From NCBI GenBank assembly GCA_003451675.1, contig DMCY01000048.1:1-12264 (forward strand): 12,264 nt of DNA. The letters are read 5' to 3'. This stretch comes from Candidatus Atribacteria bacterium (GTDB lineage: Bacteria > Atribacterota > JS1 > SB-45 > 34-128). Under the pieces are notes generated by a model. It had not been told where the DNA came from. It did no database searches and worked only from the letters and a program-made list of their open reading frames with translations. Position numbers and translations under genes: made by a program. Of this stretch, positions 1-6,948 are shown in pieces. Every line of letters starts with the position of its first letter. Within the stretch, counting starts at the first letter, position 1.

Positions 1-60
1 ACAGTGCTTTTTAGAATAAAGCAAATTTTAGAAGGCCTTTTATTCATTTTAGTTCGTCAT

Positions 61-363
61 CTATTTCTTTCCCTCAAACAATCTTCCCAGAATTAACTTA
101 TAACCATCGGCACCATAATTTAAGCATCTTTTTACCCGGCTAATAGTTGCTGAACTTGCCCCTGTTTTATGGGCAATCTCTTCATAGGTAGAGCCCTCAC
201 TTAACATTCGGGCCACTTCAATTCTTTGGCTTAATTCCTTAATCTCGTTAATGGTAGCTAAATCTTCAAAGAAGCTATAACATTCCTTTTCGTTTTTTAG
301 GAGTAATATTGCCTTAAATAATTGGTCAGTTAATTCATCTCTCCAACGAGGATAATTTCCCAT
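61..363 (-). CDS. YerC/HisR-type TrpR-family transcriptional regulator
   Basis: A 100-residue DNA-binding protein of the Trp-repressor superfamily, YerC/YecD branch. Residues about 33-50 form the helical core with the family signature around INEIKELSQRIEVA, and residues about 57-81 form the helix-turn-helix with GASSATISRVKRCL as its recognition part, followed by the typical NYG..GYKL tail. It starts at ATG 363 with a strong GAGGTGA Shine-Dalgarno (374-368) overlapping the hisIE stop codon, so it is translated as the last gene of the histidine operon. Comparative genomics in Gram-positive bacteria has assigned members of this family as histidine-pathway repressors (HisR); that role is known for relatives and is inferred here from the operon position. 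The likely target is the palindrome at 9198-9217 in front of hisZ. No ligand-binding evidence is visible from sequence. Confidence 0.93.
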   Translation of the reverse strand: MGNYPRWRDELTDQLFKAILLLKNEKECYSFFEDLATINEIKELSQRIEVARMLSEGSTYEEIAHKTGASSATISRVKRCLNYGADGYKLILGRLFEGKK

Positions 364-372
364 TTTATCACC

Positions 373-1104
373 TCATTTTCTTCTTCTTTTTAATTCCTCA
401 AATATTTCTTGAGGAGAAATATTGCAATTACCCAAAGCTACTAACGTATGAAACCATAGATCGGCCACTTCATACACAATTGCACTTTTATCTTTATCTT
501 TAAGGGCGATAATAACTTCTGCTGCCTCTTCTCCTATCTTTTTAGGCAGTAAACCTTCAGAATTAGCCAGTAATTTACAAACATAAGAATCGCTTTTGTA
601 ATTTAATTCTCTATCTTGAATTACCTGATATATCTCATTAATAATTTTATTGTCTATTTCTGATTGTTCACCCCTACTCTCCCCTTGAGGACATTTTATT
701 CTCTCTGCTTGTTCTTTTCGTAAAAGACGAGAAGGCTCAACATTAATTTCTTCTATTTTATCACCCTTAATCTCTTTAAAAAAACAGGAATAGTTTCCGG
801 TATGACAGGCAACCCCTTTCTGCTCTACCAAAACTAACAAGGTATCATTGTCACAATCTAAGACAATCTTTTTTATCGACTGAATATTCCCAGAAGTATT
901 ACCTTTAAACCATAATTCCCTTCTGCTCCTACTGTAAAAACAAGTTCTTCCTTCTTCTAAAGTTTTTTCCAAGGATTCCTTATTCATATAAGCTAACATT
1001 AAAACCTGCTTGGTCATCTCATCCTGAATTATAACTGGTATTAATCCTTCTTTATTGAATTTTATTTGGCTTAAAATTTCGCTTTTATTCATTATTCTTC
1101 TCAC
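373..1104 (-). CDS. hisIE: Bifunctional phosphoribosyl-AMP cyclohydrolase / phosphoribosyl-ATP pyrophosphatase
   Basis: Catalyses steps 2 and 3 of histidine synthesis: PR-ATP to PR-AMP (HisE half) and PR-AMP to ProFAR (HisI half). Residues about 11-115 are the cyclohydrolase domain, with the FYSRSR..LW.KG.TSGN motif, the metal-binding DCDNDTLL (83-90) and the zinc-site cysteines in [11 protein letters not shown] (97-107). Residues about 152-238 are the helical pyrophosphatase domain with the [10 protein letters not shown] metal motif (188-197). The linker (about 116-150) is hydrophilic and longer than I expect for this fusion. The GTG at 1104 and the ATG at 1092 (fifth codon) are both possible starts; the ATG gives the more usual N-terminus, [12 protein letters not shown]. 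Either way the gene overlaps the 3' end of hisF, so translation is probably coupled, and it ends 9 bp before the regulator gene. Confidence 0.97.
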   Translation of the reverse strand: MRRIMNKSEILSQIKFNKEGLIPVIIQDEMTKQVLMLAYMNKESLEKTLEEGRTCFYSRSRRELWFKGNTSGNIQSIKKIVLDCDNDTLLVLVEQKGVACHTGNYSCFFKEIKGDKIEEINVEPSRLLRKEQAERIKCPQGESRGEQSEIDNKIINEIYQVIQDRELNYKSDSYVCKLLANSEGLLPKKIGEEAAEVIIALKDKDKSAIVYEVADLWFHTLVALGNCNISPQEIFEELKRRRK

Positions 1105-1876
1105 CCTTCACCTTCTCCTTCGCCAGTCTTATTTCTACTCCTCTTTGTCCTAAAAATTCTTTAACTTTTGATATAGAATATTCTTTTTTATGAAATATAG
1201 AGGCAGCCAAAGCAGCATCCGCCTTCCCCTTAACTAACACCTCATATAAGTGCTTCGGTTCACCTGCACCACCAGAAGCAATAATGGGAATACTAACATT
1301 TTCTGAGACCATTTTAGTTAACTCAATATCATACCCTTCTTTAGTTCCATCTTTATCCATACTGGTAAGCAATATCTCTCCTGCTCCTAACTTTTCCACT
1401 TTTTTAACCCAATTCAATATTCTTAAACCGGTCCTGGTCCTTCCACCATTAATCACTACTTCCCAATCAGAATCTACCTTTACAGCATCAATAGCTACTA
1501 CAATAGTAGAACTGCCAAATTTCAAAGAAGCCTCCTGGATTAGGAGAGGATTTGTAACAGCTGCTGTGTTAATAGAAATTTTATCTGCTCCTGCCCTTAA
1601 TACATAATATATATCTTCCAGATTTCTTATCCCTCCCCCTACAGTAAAGGGGATAAAAACTTTTTCTGCTGTCTTTTCCACTAATTCAATTATGATATTC
1701 CTCTTTTCCCAGGAAGCAGTAATATCCAGAAAAACCAGCTCATCTGCCTCTTCTTTCTCGTAAAAAGAAGCCATTTCAATTGGGTCTCCCTCATCTATCA
1801 AATTAATAAACTTAGTCCCTTTTACCACTCGACCTCTATTTACATCCAAACAAGGTATAATTCTTTTGGTAAGCAT
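1085..1876 (-). CDS. hisF: Imidazole glycerol phosphate synthase, cyclase subunit
   Basis: TIM-barrel cyclase that uses ammonia delivered by HisH to turn PRFAR into imidazole glycerol phosphate and AICAR. From the start chosen here (263 residues, [15 protein letters not shown]) the two catalytic aspartates fall at the textbook positions: D11 in PCLDV and D130 in VAIDAV. Phosphate-binding GGG (about 81-83) and ASGGAG (about 200-205) loops are present. An in-frame ATG six codons upstream (1894) would give a longer protein, but its AGG lies too close to serve as a ribosome site, whereas AAAGAGG at 1891-1885 sits 8 nt before the ATG at 1876. The charged C-terminal tail [11 protein letters not shown] overlaps the hisIE start. 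The gene is separated from hisA by a repeat-filled 211-bp gap although HisF, HisA and HisH act consecutively. Confidence 0.97.
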   Translation of the reverse strand: MLTKRIIPCLDVNRGRVVKGTKFINLIDEGDPIEMASFYEKEEADELVFLDITASWEKRNIIIELVEKTAEKVFIPFTVGGGIRNLEDIYYVLRAGADKISINTAAVTNPLLIQEASLKFGSSTIVVAIDAVKVDSDWEVVINGGRTRTGLRILNWVKKVEKLGAGEILLTSMDKDGTKEGYDIELTKMVSENVSIPIIASGGAGEPKHLYEVLVKGKADAALAASIFHKKEYSISKVKEFLGQRGVEIRLAKEKVKGEKNNE

Positions 1877-2087
1877 TATCAATTCCTCTTTCATCCTTAG
1901 TTAGTTGGTTAGCTAGTTAAGATAGTAAAAAACAAAAAGTATAAAGCACAAAGTTAAATTCGTATCTCGTGATTTGTATCTCGTATTTAGTTAGCTGGTT
2001 AGCTAGTTGAGGAATGAGTATATTGAAGAATTAATACTAAACTAATTAACCAACAAACCAGTTAACTAGCTAACTAAGTACTAACGA
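1877..2087. repeat. hisA-hisF spacer made of dispersed GTTAGCTAGTTA-type repeats
   Basis: This 211-bp spacer holds two direct copies of a TTAGTTAGYTGGTTAGCTAGTT unit (about 1897-1920 and 1987-2009), a third copy in inverted orientation (about 2050-2076, with TTAACTAGCTAAC), and two short copies of GTATCTCGT (1962-1970 and 1976-1984). The inverted pair could fold in the transcript. No coding sequence, promoter of good quality or terminator with a T-run is visible. The unit lengths are approximate because the copies are degenerate. These look like dispersed intergenic repeats that have accumulated inside the operon, not a regulatory element specific to it. Confidence 0.75.
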
Positions 2088-2105
2088 CTATTCACTAACG
2101 ACTAA
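2080..2105 (-). repeat. TAGTCGTTAGTGAATAGT repeat overlapping the hisA 3' end
   Basis: Read on the minus strand this segment is a TTAGTCGTTAGTGAATAGTC unit followed by GTTAG, matching the copy at 5127-5166 closely. It lies across the hisA stop codon, so its first part is translated as Leu-Val-Val-Ser-Glu. The orientation is inverted relative to the copies at 5127 and 5504. Confidence 0.7.
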
Positions 2106-2816
2106 TTCTAGTGCCTCTTCTAATATAATCCTCCCTTTATAAAGGGCCTTGCCGATAATAATCCCCTCCAAGCCCAAATCCTCAAATTTCTTTAATTTTT
2201 TAACATCATCTAAACAAGCAATTCCTCCAGAACAAATAAGGGGAATATTAACATTTTTTACCATTTTTTCTATATTACCTATATTGGGGCCTATAAGGGT
2301 TCCATCCCTTTTAATATCAGTATAAATTATTCGTCGAGCACCTAACCTCTCCATCTCTTTGGCAAAATCCAGAGCATCGACAGAAGTAATATTCTGCCAT
2401 CCTTCTATAGCCACATATCCCTCTCTGGCATCAATACCCGCTATTACTTTTTCTGAAAAATCCCTAAATAATCTCTTTGCCAGGGGCTTATCTTTCCAAA
2501 GAATTGTACCTAAAATTACTCGATTCGCTCCCAGGTTTATTAATCTTTCTACTTCTTCATATTTCCTAATTCCCCCTCCTGTTTGAATGGGAATATTAAT
2601 TTTTTTAATAATCTTTTCCAACAAAGAGCTATTGATTAATTTTCCATATCGGGCTCCATCTAAATCTACTACATGAAGCATCACCGCCCCTTTATTAGCC
2701 CACTTTTCAGCTACTATTACCGGGTCATCAGAAAATATCTCCACATCTTCAAATTGACCCTCTGTAAGCCGAACACATCTGCCTTCCTTAATATCTATCG
2801 CTGGAATCATTAACAT
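2088..2816 (-). CDS. hisA: ProFAR isomerase (phosphoribosylformimino-5-aminoimidazole carboxamide ribotide isomerase)
   Basis: TIM-barrel Amadori isomerase converting ProFAR to PRFAR, the substrate of HisH/HisF; paralogous to HisF. Catalytic aspartates are D8 in IPAIDIKEG and D129 in GIDAREG. The conserved GW pair (139-140), TDIKRDG (166-172) and the SGGI phosphate loop (196-199) are all present. Length 242 is normal for the family. Two starts are possible: ATG 2816, overlapping hisH by 7 nt, or ATG 2810, which forms a TAATG stop-start junction with hisH and gives the more usual N-terminus MIPAIDI; both imply coupled translation. The last residues (about LVVSE) and the stop codon are encoded by a dispersed repeat that also occurs near 5127 and 5504, so the C-terminus may have been remade by a repeat. 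Confidence 0.97.
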   Translation of the reverse strand: MLMIPAIDIKEGRCVRLTEGQFEDVEIFSDDPVIVAEKWANKGAVMLHVVDLDGARYGKLINSSLLEKIIKKINIPIQTGGGIRKYEEVERLINLGANRVILGTILWKDKPLAKRLFRDFSEKVIAGIDAREGYVAIEGWQNITSVDALDFAKEMERLGARRIIYTDIKRDGTLIGPNIGNIEKMVKNVNIPLICSGGIACLDDVKKLKKFEDLGLEGIIIGKALYKGRIILEEALELVVSE

Positions 2817-3433
2817 TTACTTAACTCTCCAAAATTCTTTAAAATTTTTAATCCTGAAGCACTACTCTTTTCGGGATGAAATTGAACCCCGAATAAATTG
2901 CCTTTCCGAATAGATGAGGGGAAAGCTAAACCGTAATCAGTGGTAGAATATATTATTTTCTGATTATCTACTTCACAATAATAAGAATGAACAAAATAAA
3001 AATAAGATTCATCCGGAATATCCCGAAAGATAGGATTCTTATTATAATTAGAATTATGAGTAAATTTTATTTTATTCCACCCTAGATGAGGGCATTTCAC
3101 TGAATTAGAAAATCTCTTAGCTCTACCTGGGATTATATTCAATCCTCTGTAAAAACCGCCTTCTTCACTAAAAGTAAACAATAACTGCATCCCCAGACAA
3201 ATACCCAAAAAGGGCTTGCCCATTCTTATAGCTTCAACTAATTCTCTGCCCATCTTCTTATCTTTCAAGGATTTAATAGCATCCCTAAATGCCCCCACTC
3301 CCGGAAGAACCAAAGCACTGGCTTTTTTAATCTGGTTGGGTTCATCAGTTATTACCGTTTTATATCCAACTGCGGCAAAAGCATTTTGCACACTCTTTAA
3401 ATTTCCCATCCCGTAATCTATTATCACTATCAT
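2810..3433 (-). CDS. hisH: Imidazole glycerol phosphate synthase, glutamine amidotransferase subunit
   Basis: Class I glutamine amidotransferase that releases ammonia from glutamine and passes it through the HisF barrel. The catalytic triad is complete: C79 in GICLGMQ, H186 and E188 in VQFHPEKS. The oxyanion-strand region LPGVGAF (43-49) and the family motifs PHLGWN (115-120) and FVHSYY (147-152) are present. Length 207 is typical. The ATG at 3433 has AAAGAGG directly abutting it, which is too close; the GTG two codons later (3427) has better spacing and would yield MIIDYGMGNL, so the exact start is uncertain by two residues. It lies 21 bp after hisB and shares its stop region with the hisA start, consistent with stoichiometric production of the HisH-HisF complex from one message. 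Confidence 0.97.
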   Translation of the reverse strand: MIVIIDYGMGNLKSVQNAFAAVGYKTVITDEPNQIKKASALVLPGVGAFRDAIKSLKDKKMGRELVEAIRMGKPFLGICLGMQLLFTFSEEGGFYRGLNIIPGRAKRFSNSVKCPHLGWNKIKFTHNSNYNKNPIFRDIPDESYFYFVHSYYCEVDNQKIIYSTTDYGLAFPSSIRKGNLFGVQFHPEKSSASGLKILKNFGELSKC

Positions 3434-3454
3434 CCTCTTTATTCTCCCAATCCT

Positions 3455-4060
3455 CTAATCAATAACCCCTTTGGTGGAAGGGATATCATCTATTCGATTA
3501 TCTTCCCTAATTGCCTTATCTAATGCCCGCCCGAAAGACTTAAATATTGCCTCGATAATATGATGAGAATTTTTCCCATAAAGCAAGTTTATATGCAAAG
3601 TCATTCCGGCATGATAAGATAGGGACCTAAAAAATTCCTCCACCAAACTAACTTCAAAAGAACCTACTCTTTCCTGCTCGAATTGGACATTATAGGTTAA
3701 TTGCCCCCTCCCACTTAAATCTATAGCTACCTGTGCCAGAGATTCGTCCATAGGCAAAATGGTAAATCCATATCTCTTTATTCCTTTTTTATCCTGTAGG
3801 GCCTTCTTGATAGCCTCACCCAGGCATATTCCTATATCTTCTACGGTATGATGATAATCTACTTCAAGATCCCCCCGGGCTTTTACCCCCAGGTCAAAAA
3901 AACCATGTCGAGAAAATAAAGTAAGCATATGATTCAAAAAATAAATTTCTGTCTGTAAATTACTTATTCCTTTGCCATCTAAATCTATCTTTACTTCTAC
4001 CTCAGTCTCCAAAGTCTTTCTTTTATATTCGCCTTTTCTTTCCTTCAAGATTATCGACAC
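3455..4060 (-). CDS. hisB: Imidazoleglycerol-phosphate dehydratase
   Basis: Manganese-dependent dehydratase forming imidazole acetol phosphate. The protein is the monofunctional type (201 residues) with no phosphatase domain, so histidinol-phosphate phosphatase must be encoded separately. Metal-ligand motifs are present in order: LNHM (H44), DYHHTVED (H70, H71, E74), MDES (104-107), YHAGMTLH (H150) and GKNSHHIIEA (H166, H167, E170), with PSTKGV at the C-terminus. The usual FxDHM motif reads FLNHM here, an Asp-to-Asn change next to a metal-binding histidine. Translation starts at GTG 4060, preceded by GAAAGG with suitable spacing. Only 11 bp separate it from the upstream HAD gene, which suggests coupled expression. 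Confidence 0.97.
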   Translation of the reverse strand: MSIILKERKGEYKRKTLETEVEVKIDLDGKGISNLQTEIYFLNHMLTLFSRHGFFDLGVKARGDLEVDYHHTVEDIGICLGEAIKKALQDKKGIKRYGFTILPMDESLAQVAIDLSGRGQLTYNVQFEQERVGSFEVSLVEEFFRSLSYHAGMTLHINLLYGKNSHHIIEAIFKSFGRALDKAIREDNRIDDIPSTKGVID

Positions 4061-4071
4061 CTGCCTTTCTA

Positions 4072-5100
4072 TTAAGGTCTACTATTTTTATCTTTTTCTA
4101 AATAACATAAGATAGAATTAACATCCCGGGCTAACAAATCCACTTTTTTATTGAGATAAAACTTTGCTGACTTGCTTCCTAAATTAAATCCCCCTCCTAA
4201 AACTATTGCCGACAAAAATTTCGTTGCCTCTACTTCTTTATTAAAGTTTTTTACGGTAATCATATCATCCCGAGTATCACCTATATAGATCCCTAATTTA
4301 GTTTTTAAACTGTTAGTTATTTTTTTTAATCCCTGGGAGTGAGGTTTTTCCGCTCCGTCATCGGCAGTAATTACCCTTCCCCCAAAGACGTTATCATCCC
4401 AACCCAATCTTTCTAAGGCTACTCTGGCCTCTCTTTTGTTTCTGCCGCTTAAGATACCGAGGGAAAAATTTTGCAAGAAATTTTTTTTATTTTTATCTAT
4501 AATAACTCTTTCCTGTTTTATCAAACCTTCTGTCTTAACTAATGAAGGATGAAATCCGTAAATATTAAAACAATATTTTTCTCCCGCATAGATCTCCTGG
4601 AATATTTTAGTAATTAATTCCTTATTCCACAAGGCTAGTATCTCTTCTTTTATATCCCTGTCTTTTTCAATTAAATCTATTACTTCAGATAAACCCCCTC
4701 CGAAAGACAACATTTTATTAGTAAAGGTTTTTATATCCGGCTTTCTACTTCTAAGTTGATCTACATCCTTTAAATTGTTTTTTCTCGCTTTCATCAGGTA
4801 AAACAAAACCACAGCCAAAGTCAAATTCCAATCATTATTAAACCCTCCTGCCATCTTAAAATATCTAACCTCTTCCGGATTGATTAAATTTTGAGAGCCC
4901 TGAAAGCGTAATATCTCTTTAAAATAAAATTGAACTGTTTGGCATACAGCTTTTCTAAAAGAATCCCGCACATCCATTAGAACACCATCAATATCAAAGA
5001 CCAGAGTATCTACCTGAGAAATTCTATCCAAAAACTTTTTATTCAAAATAATATTTTCGCTAAATAAATAATTTGAATTTAATTTTTCCGAAATTAACAT
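4072..5100 (-). CDS. HAD-superfamily hydrolase in the his operon; candidate histidinol-phosphate phosphatase
   Basis: A 342-residue haloacid-dehalogenase hydrolase with all four catalytic motifs: nucleophile D36 and acid/base D38 in FDIDGVL; S218 in ILSGR; K252 in AEKPH; and the acidic motif GDTRDD (274-279). The stretch between motif 1 and motif 2 is about 165 residues, so it is a subfamily I enzyme with a large C1 cap, containing the distinctive GGFNNDWNLT segment (85-94). That segment recalls the TIGR01548-type HAD family (from memory, not searched). Function is inferred: the operon has a monofunctional HisB and no other phosphatase in view, and this gene sits directly before hisB in the usual hisC position. 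A sugar- or nucleotide-phosphate role is possible. The start ATG has only a weak ribosome site. The first 30 residues before motif 1 are of unknown use. Confidence 0.9.
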   Translation of the reverse strand: MLISEKLNSNYLFSENIILNKKFLDRISQVDTLVFDIDGVLMDVRDSFRKAVCQTVQFYFKEILRFQGSQNLINPEEVRYFKMAGGFNNDWNLTLAVVLFYLMKARKNNLKDVDQLRSRKPDIKTFTNKMLSFGGGLSEVIDLIEKDRDIKEEILALWNKELITKIFQEIYAGEKYCFNIYGFHPSLVKTEGLIKQERVIIDKNKKNFLQNFSLGILSGRNKREARVALERLGWDDNVFGGRVITADDGAEKPHSQGLKKITNSLKTKLGIYIGDTRDDMITVKNFNKEVEATKFLSAIVLGGGFNLGSKSAKFYLNKKVDLLARDVNSILCYLEKDKNSRP

Positions 5101-5126
5101 TAATTAATCAACTCTTTCTTAATTTA

Positions 5127-5166
5127 TTAGTCGTTAGTGAATAGTGAATAGTCGTCAGTAGTAAAT
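5127..5166 (+). repeat. TAGTCGTTAGTGAATAGT dispersed repeat, copy near the HAD gene
   Basis: A 40-bp unit built of overlapping TTAGTCGTTAGTGAATAG and GTGAATAGTCGTCAGTAG pieces. It is a direct, clearer copy of the degenerate unit at 5504-5546 and an inverted copy of the one that overlaps the 3' end of hisA. Confidence 0.7.
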
Positions 5167-5270
5167 ACAAGTTATTGGTTATCAGTTTTATGTCTTTGGT
5201 ATACAACTAAAAACTTAAAGCGAAAAGCATAAAATCATAATTCAAAATTTAAAACTGTTTCGTACTTTTA

Positions 5271-5362
5271 TGTCATTGCGAGCGACCGTAGGGAGCGTGG
5301 CAATCTCATAATCTCATAATCTCATTGAGATTGCTTCGTCGCTAAAGCTCCTCGCAATGACA
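5271..5362. mobile_element. MITE-like inverted-repeat element, TGTCATTGCGAG ends (copy 1)
   Basis: A 92-bp non-coding element with perfect 12-bp terminal inverted repeats, TGTCATTGCGAG at 5271-5282 and CTCGCAATGACA at 5351-5362. Inside, GCAATCTCA and TGAGATTGC form a second inverted pair, separated by two tandem ATAATCTC units. The same ends occur at 6949-7051. Such elements are widespread in diverse bacterial genomes; their mobilising transposase is not in this window. The transcript of the his operon would contain a long hairpin here. Confidence 0.85.
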
Positions 5363-5378
5363 AAATGTATTGTTTTTT

Positions 5379-5487
5379 TGTAGAGGTCGGATTTGATTTA
5401 TCCGACCCGGATGTTTTGGTAATTTTTCAAACGGGTTCGATGCCTGCCTCTGCGTGTACGCACGCAGACAGGAATCGAACCCCTACA
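5379..5487. mobile_element. 109-bp hairpin element with imperfect 14-bp inverted ends
   Basis: The outer ends TGTAGAGGTCGGAT (5379-5392) and, on the other strand, TGTAGGGGTTCGAT (5487-5474) match at 12 of 14 positions. Inside are two hairpins: GGTCGGAT/ATCCGACC (5385-5392 with 5400-5407, 7-nt loop) and a long one, 5433-5482, pairing GGGTTCGAT with ATCGAACCC, CCTG with CAGG and TCTGCGTG with CACGCAGA around a 4-nt loop. It carries no reading frame. It is probably a small non-autonomous repeat of a family different from the neighbouring 92-bp element. Confidence 0.7.
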
Positions 5488-5503
5488 CATTAATTAATAC
5501 ATA

Positions 5504-5546
5504 ATTAGCCGTTAATAAATAGTGAAATAGTCATTAGTAGTATTGA
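5504..5546 (+). repeat. Degenerate TAGTCGTTAGTG-type repeat beside hisD
   Basis: Reads ATTAGCCGTTAATAAATAG then GTGAAATAGTCATTAGTAG, a diverged direct copy of the unit at 5127-5166. The pair brackets the two hairpin elements in this spacer and abuts the hisD stop codon. Confidence 0.6.
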
Positions 5547-5547
5547 A

Positions 5548-6852
5548 TTAGTCGGTGAAATATCTTATTTCTATCGAACGGGCATGGGCCTCCAACCCTT
5601 CTAATCTGGCTAAACTCGCTATTTTCTGCCCATCTTTTTTTAAGTTCTTTTTATCGTAAAAAATTATACTACTCTTTTTGGTAAAATCAGTTACCGATAA
5701 AGGCGAAAAACATCTTGCTCCCCCGGAAGTAGGGAGAATATGATCAGGACCTGCCCAGTAATCGCCTAAAGGCTCCGGGGAATAAGCCCCCACAAATATT
5801 GCCCCAGCATTTTTTATCGCTCCTAATATTTGCCAGGGATTTTCTATTTGTAACTCTAAATGCTCAGGAGCAAAATTATTTATAAACTCTAAAATCCTCT
5901 CTTCGTCTTCAGCAATAATTAATTTCCCCTGGTTCCTCAAGGCCTCCTGAATAATTTTCCTCCTATTTAAATCTTTCAACTCCTGTTTAATCTCTTCTTC
6001 CACTTTTTCTGCTAATAACGCAGAAGTAGTTATTAAAATTGCCGAAGCTTTTACATCATGCTCTGCCTGCGAAAGCAGATCACAAGCTAAATATCGAGGA
6101 TTAGCCTCTTCATCGGCCCAAATGAGAATTTCACTTGGCCCTGCCAACATATCTATATCCACTTTTCCAAAGACATTTTTCTTAGCCAAAGTTACATAAA
6201 TATTCCCCGGGCCCACAATTTTATCCACTTTCTTTATAGTTTCTGTTCCATAGGCCAAAGCAGCTATGGCCTGGGCTCCTCCTATTTTATAAATCTCTGA
6301 TATACCTAATTCTTTAGCAGCAGATAATAAATAGGGATTTATTTTACCATCAGGAGAAGGTGGAGTTACTACAACAATCTCTTTAACTCCCGCAATAATT
6401 GCCGGCACTGCTGCCATAATAAGGGAAGAGGGATAAGCAGCCGTTCCTCCCGGGATATACAAACCCACTCTCTCAATGGGATTCACTACTTGCCCTAAAA
6501 TAATACCCTTTTCTTCTGTAGTAAACCAGGAATTTTCTTTCTGATGCAGGTGGTAATTTTTAATCTTCTTTATCGCCTCTTTTATCACTTCCAATAAATT
6601 TTCCTTCGCTTCTTGGCTGGCTATATTCCATTCTTCCGAACTGACCAGTATCCCTGAAGAGTTTAGCTTTACCCCATCATACTTTTCCGTAAACTCAAGA
6701 AGAGCTTTATCCCCTTCTTTTTTCACACTGAATATAATTTTTCTAACCTTATTTTCAATATCATCTACCAGGTTATCTTCAGAATAACCCTGCCTGCAAA
6801 TCTCTTCTATTTTTTTCTTATTTTCTCTATTTAAAAAAATGGTCTTTATCAA
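5548..6852 (-). CDS. hisD: Histidinol dehydrogenase
   Basis: Zinc- and NAD-dependent enzyme oxidising L-histidinol to L-histidine in two steps, the end of the pathway. At 434 residues it is full length. Signature elements are seen: VGLYIPGGTAAYPSS (129-143), GGAQAIAALAYGT (191-203), the GPGN turn (214-217), zinc and catalytic residues in SQAEHD (Q262, H265), PEHLE (E330, H331), GPDHILPTSG (D370, H371) and LEAHARSIEIR (H423). Translation appears to start at TTG 6852: an in-frame TAA lies two codons upstream, and the N-terminus MIKTIFLN fits the family. The ribosome site is weak (AGGGG 11 nt upstream), so expression may be low or aided by context. It is flanked on both sides by repeat-containing spacers, unlike the tightly packed genes downstream. 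Confidence 0.98.
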   Translation of the reverse strand: MIKTIFLNRENKKKIEEICRQGYSEDNLVDDIENKVRKIIFSVKKEGDKALLEFTEKYDGVKLNSSGILVSSEEWNIASQEAKENLLEVIKEAIKKIKNYHLHQKENSWFTTEEKGIILGQVVNPIERVGLYIPGGTAAYPSSLIMAAVPAIIAGVKEIVVVTPPSPDGKINPYLLSAAKELGISEIYKIGGAQAIAALAYGTETIKKVDKIVGPGNIYVTLAKKNVFGKVDIDMLAGPSEILIWADEEANPRYLACDLLSQAEHDVKASAILITTSALLAEKVEEEIKQELKDLNRRKIIQEALRNQGKLIIAEDEERILEFINNFAPEHLELQIENPWQILGAIKNAGAIFVGAYSPEPLGDYWAGPDHILPTSGGARCFSPLSVTDFTKKSSIIFYDKKNLKKDGQKIASLARLEGLEAHARSIEIRYFTD

Positions 6853-6948
6853 CTTTTAATCAGCCCCTTCTTCCTCCGTATTCCAATATCTTATTTAAAA
6901 ACTTTCCTTTTAATAATAGAGTGTTTTCTTAATAATATTACAATGATT

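Larger units (their letters stand above)
5101..5547. other. 447-bp repeat-filled spacer between hisD and the HAD gene
   Basis: No gene is visible here on either strand. The spacer holds, in order, a TAGTCGTTAGTG repeat (5127-5166), an AT-rich stretch with no clear signal (5167-5270), a 92-bp inverted-repeat element (5271-5362), a 109-bp hairpin element (5379-5487) and a second degenerate copy of the flanking repeat (5504-5546). It lies where hisC normally stands in hisZ-G-D-C-B-H-A-F-IE operons, but I see no remnant of an aminotransferase reading frame in it. Confidence 0.8.

Noticed and set aside
1..47. An open frame on the minus strand starting at ATG 47 (MNKRPSKICF...) and running off the window edge.
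   Set aside because: Only 15 codons are visible, with no good ribosome site and no recognisable motif; it may be the next gene but cannot be supported.
5470..5489. A T-arm-like GGGGTTCGATTCC on the minus strand suggested a tRNA.
   Set aside because: No acceptor stem, D-arm or anticodon arm can be drawn around it; it is one arm of the 109-bp hairpin element.
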